From Escherichia whittamii (GTDB lineage Bacteria > Pseudomonadota > Gammaproteobacteria > Enterobacterales > Enterobacteriaceae), in NCBI RefSeq assembly GCF_014836715.1, contig NZ_JACSQI010000001.1, positions 62,001 to 126,000 of the forward strand: a stretch of 64,000 nt of DNA, read 5' to 3'. Position numbers and translations under genes: made by a program. Positions 59,958-64,000 of the stretch are shown piece after piece (within the stretch, counting starts at the first letter, position 1; each line of letters opens with the position of its first letter). The notes below the pieces were generated by a model. The model searched no databases, was not told where the DNA came from, and was given only the letters and a program-made list of their open reading frames with translations.

Positions 59958-61220
59958 TTAAAATTCTTTTCGCAGCCAACTATTGAGTCGCTTGATCCAC
60001 GAGCCAACAGATGCTGTAACACGTTTTTCAACTTCCGCTTCACCGTTAAGATGTGACTCTTTCCCGTAATGAAGCAATCCCACCGCCGTTGAATAATACG
60101 GCTCCTGAGCGTAATCCGTTAACCCGGTGATATTCAGCGGCGCGCCGATACGCACCTGCGTATGAAACACGCGTTGAGCGCAGGCGGCAAGACCTTCGAT
60201 CTGCGCCGCGCCACCGGTTAATACAATACCCGCAGCCAGGTGGTGCTTTACGCCTTGTTGGCGAAGCTTTTCCTGCAGCTGCAATATCTCTTCGTTGACC
60301 AGGTTGAGCAGCTCGGTATAGCGCGGCTCAATCACCTCCGCCAGCGTCTGACGTTGCAGACTACGCGGCGGACGACCACCTACGCTCGGCACTTCCACGC
60401 TCTCGTCTTTACCGACGATGGAACCCAGCGCGCAGCCATGACGAACTTTAATCGCTTCGGCGTCGCTTGGCGGTGTGCCAAAGGCATAAGCGATATCACT
60501 GGTCACGACATTGCCAGCATAAGGAATTACCTTGGTGTGACGCAATGCCCCGCCGGTATAAACGGCGATATCCATTGTACCACCACCGATATCGACGACG
60601 CAGACGCCCAGTTCACGTTCGTCTTCCGTCAATACCGAATAACTTGATGCCAGTCCGGCAAATATCAGTTGGTCAACTTTCAGGCCACAACGTTCAACGG
60701 CTTTCACAATGTTTTTTGCCATATCGTTGTGACATGTGATCAGGTGCACTTTTGCCTGCATCCGCACGCCAGAAAGCCCCACCGGATTTTTGATCCCTTC
60801 CTGATAGTCAATCGCATACTCTTGCGGGATCACATGCAGCACACGATGTTCATCACGCACGCGCACCGATTTCGCGGTATGGACGACATTTTCTACATCT
60901 TCTTGTGTCACTTCTTCTTCAGAAATAGGCACCATACCAATTTCATTCTGGCAGCTGATGTGCTTACCAGAAAGCGCCAGATATACCGAAGAGATCTGAC
61001 AATCTGCCATCAATTCTGCCTGGTCAATGGCGCGCTGTACGCACTTGACCACGGATTCGAGGTCGTTCACCCCGCCTTTATCCATACCACGTGACGGGCA
61101 GCTGCCCACACCAATGATATTGACCATACCGTCGGGCAGAACTTCCCCTACTAAAGCGGCAACCTTCGCGGTACCAATCTCCAGTCCTACTACCAGTTTT
61201 CTGTCCGTCGCCTTGATCAT
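59958..61220 (-). CDS. ftsA: FtsA, actin-like membrane tether of FtsZ
   Basis: FtsA is an ATP-binding actin homologue that anchors the Z ring and recruits later division proteins. The 420 residues show the actin-fold phosphate loops ([16 protein letters not shown] at the start; [14 protein letters not shown] near 205; [14 protein letters not shown] near 335), the inserted 1C domain, and the C-terminal amphipathic helix ([15 protein letters not shown]). It overlaps ftsQ by 4 bases. Confidence 0.98.
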   Translation of the reverse strand: MIKATDRKLVVGLEIGTAKVAALVGEVLPDGMVNIIGVGSCPSRGMDKGGVNDLESVVKCVQRAIDQAELMADCQISSVYLALSGKHISCQNEIGMVPISEEEVTQEDVENVVHTAKSVRVRDEHRVLHVIPQEYAIDYQEGIKNPVGLSGVRMQAKVHLITCHNDMAKNIVKAVERCGLKVDQLIFAGLASSYSVLTEDERELGVCVVDIGGGTMDIAVYTGGALRHTKVIPYAGNVVTSDIAYAFGTPPSDAEAIKVRHGCALGSIVGKDESVEVPSVGGRPPRSLQRQTLAEVIEPRYTELLNLVNEEILQLQEKLRQQGVKHHLAAGIVLTGGAAQIEGLAACAQRVFHTQVRIGAPLNITGLTDYAQEPYYSTAVGLLHYGKESHLNGEAEVEKRVTASVGSWIKRLNSWLRKEF

Positions 61221-62047
61221 TGTTGTTCTGCCTGTGCCTGATTTTGTTGCTGAGTAGATTCCTCTGGCGGCAAGGGCGCCCAGCCAACTGCCGCACCAGA
61301 GTCATAACGCAAATCAACGTAGCTAATCCGTTTGCCATCGGTTTGCGCCTGCTGCTGTAAAACCGGATAAAGTTCTACAAAGCGAGCCAAACGTTTCATC
61401 GTATCGCCCCGGCCAAGATTGAGCTTAATATCGTTATTCAGCGTCAACTGCCAGGAACGCCGCGCGGTCATCGCCGCTTCCTTCAGAGTAAATCTGTCCT
61501 TTGCCAGCATCTGCCCCATTTCGCGATAGCCCTGCAGCACTTCATTTGCGCTGCCTTCCGGACCATACAACATAGGGAGCACCTGCTTGCTGGTGCGATC
61601 TGGCGGCACGCTGAAGGTGTTTCCTTCAGCGTCAACCATATGCTGATCATTCCAACGCGCAATCGGCACATATTCAACCAGATGAATCTTCAATTCATCA
61701 GGCCACTGCTTTCTGACGCTCACCTGCTTAATCCACGGCAGGCGTTGTTCAATTTGCGTCTGGATGATGTTTACATCCTGGGTCATAAAGGTACCTGGCT
61801 CACCCAATGCCAGGATCGACTGCCGGATATCGTCATTACGCGTGTAATGGCGTTCACCGGTCAACACCAGCTTTGAGAGCGGCAGGCGTTGTGCATCTTC
61901 CATCCAGCCCAACACGACCCAGCCGCTCACCAACACTGTCGTTAAAACGGTCAGCAGGAAAAGGATCCCCGCCAGACGCGTTCCATTATTGCGGTGAGAA
62001 GAAATCTCTTCTTCACTGTTTCGCGTGTTCAGAGCAGCCTGCGACAT
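61217..62047 (-). CDS. ftsQ: FtsQ, divisome scaffold
   Basis: FtsQ is a bitopic inner-membrane protein that links cytoplasmic and periplasmic divisome parts through FtsB and FtsL. It has 276 residues: a short cytoplasmic tail, one membrane segment ([21 protein letters not shown] near 25-45), a POTRA domain ([20 protein letters not shown]) and a beta domain. It starts one base after the ddlB stop and overlaps ftsA by 4 bases, so translation is coupled. Confidence 0.97.
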   Translation of the reverse strand: MSQAALNTRNSEEEISSHRNNGTRLAGILFLLTVLTTVLVSGWVVLGWMEDAQRLPLSKLVLTGERHYTRNDDIRQSILALGEPGTFMTQDVNIIQTQIEQRLPWIKQVSVRKQWPDELKIHLVEYVPIARWNDQHMVDAEGNTFSVPPDRTSKQVLPMLYGPEGSANEVLQGYREMGQMLAKDRFTLKEAAMTARRSWQLTLNNDIKLNLGRGDTMKRLARFVELYPVLQQQAQTDGKRISYVDLRYDSGAAVGWAPLPPEESTQQQNQAQAEQQ

Positions 62048-62048
62048 A

Positions 62049-64000
<1,952 letters not shown>

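Overview
The window is chromosomal DNA of Escherichia, most likely an E. coli lineage other than K-12. Gene content and order match the E. coli segment that runs from dksA to murC, written here in the reverse of the usual map direction. Nearly every protein can be recognised at full length. dksA is cut by the left edge and murC by the right edge. I saw no rRNA, tRNA, CRISPR array, prophage or intact insertion sequence. Comparisons with K-12 below are from memory, because no search could be run.

Layout: (1) 1-3161, dksA, gluQ, pcnB, folK: stringent response, tRNA modification, RNA polyadenylation and folate synthesis. (2) 3162-10630, a seven-gene chaperone-usher fimbrial operon (yadN, ecpD, htrE, yadM, yadL, yadK, yadC) behind an AT-rich promoter region, clearly diverged from the K-12 alleles. 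(3) 10714-14024, pantothenate genes panB, panC and panD, with the Rpn-family nuclease gene rpnC in reverse between panC and panD. (4) 14028-18897, yadE, yadI, the ABC exporter yadH-yadG, the carbonic anhydrase gene can, and hpt. (5) 19103-24594, the quinoprotein glucose dehydrogenase gcd, a decayed IS200/IS605-type element starting at its stop codon, an unidentified exported protein, and the copper oxidase cueO with a CueR-type promoter. (6) 24759-27843, yacC, the spermidine genes speE-speD, yacL, and a small unidentified exported protein. (7) 28123-41180, acnB, yacH, and the pyruvate dehydrogenase genes lpd, aceF, aceE and pdhR. (8) 41181-45069, aroP and then a two-gene sugar module (GPH-family transporter plus GH43 glycosidase) that is not at this place in K-12. 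(9) 45099-54158, ampE-ampD, nadC, the type IV pilus genes ppdD-hofB-hofC, guaC, coaE-zapD-yacG and mutT. (10) 54218-64000, secA, secM, lpxC and the division and wall cluster ftsZ, ftsA, ftsQ, ddlB, murC.

The core is ordinary and well known. The parts worth a second look are small or accessory: palindromic elements of the RIP/BIME type that sit between two copies of a transcription-terminator hairpin behind both acnB and lpd; the transposon remnant that seems to supply the gcd stop codon; the divergent fimbrial operon with a strong hairpin after its first subunit gene; the GPH/GH43 insertion; two orphan exported proteins; a SecM arrest peptide with two substitutions; and the AUU start of pcnB. 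I found no convincing new multi-gene system.
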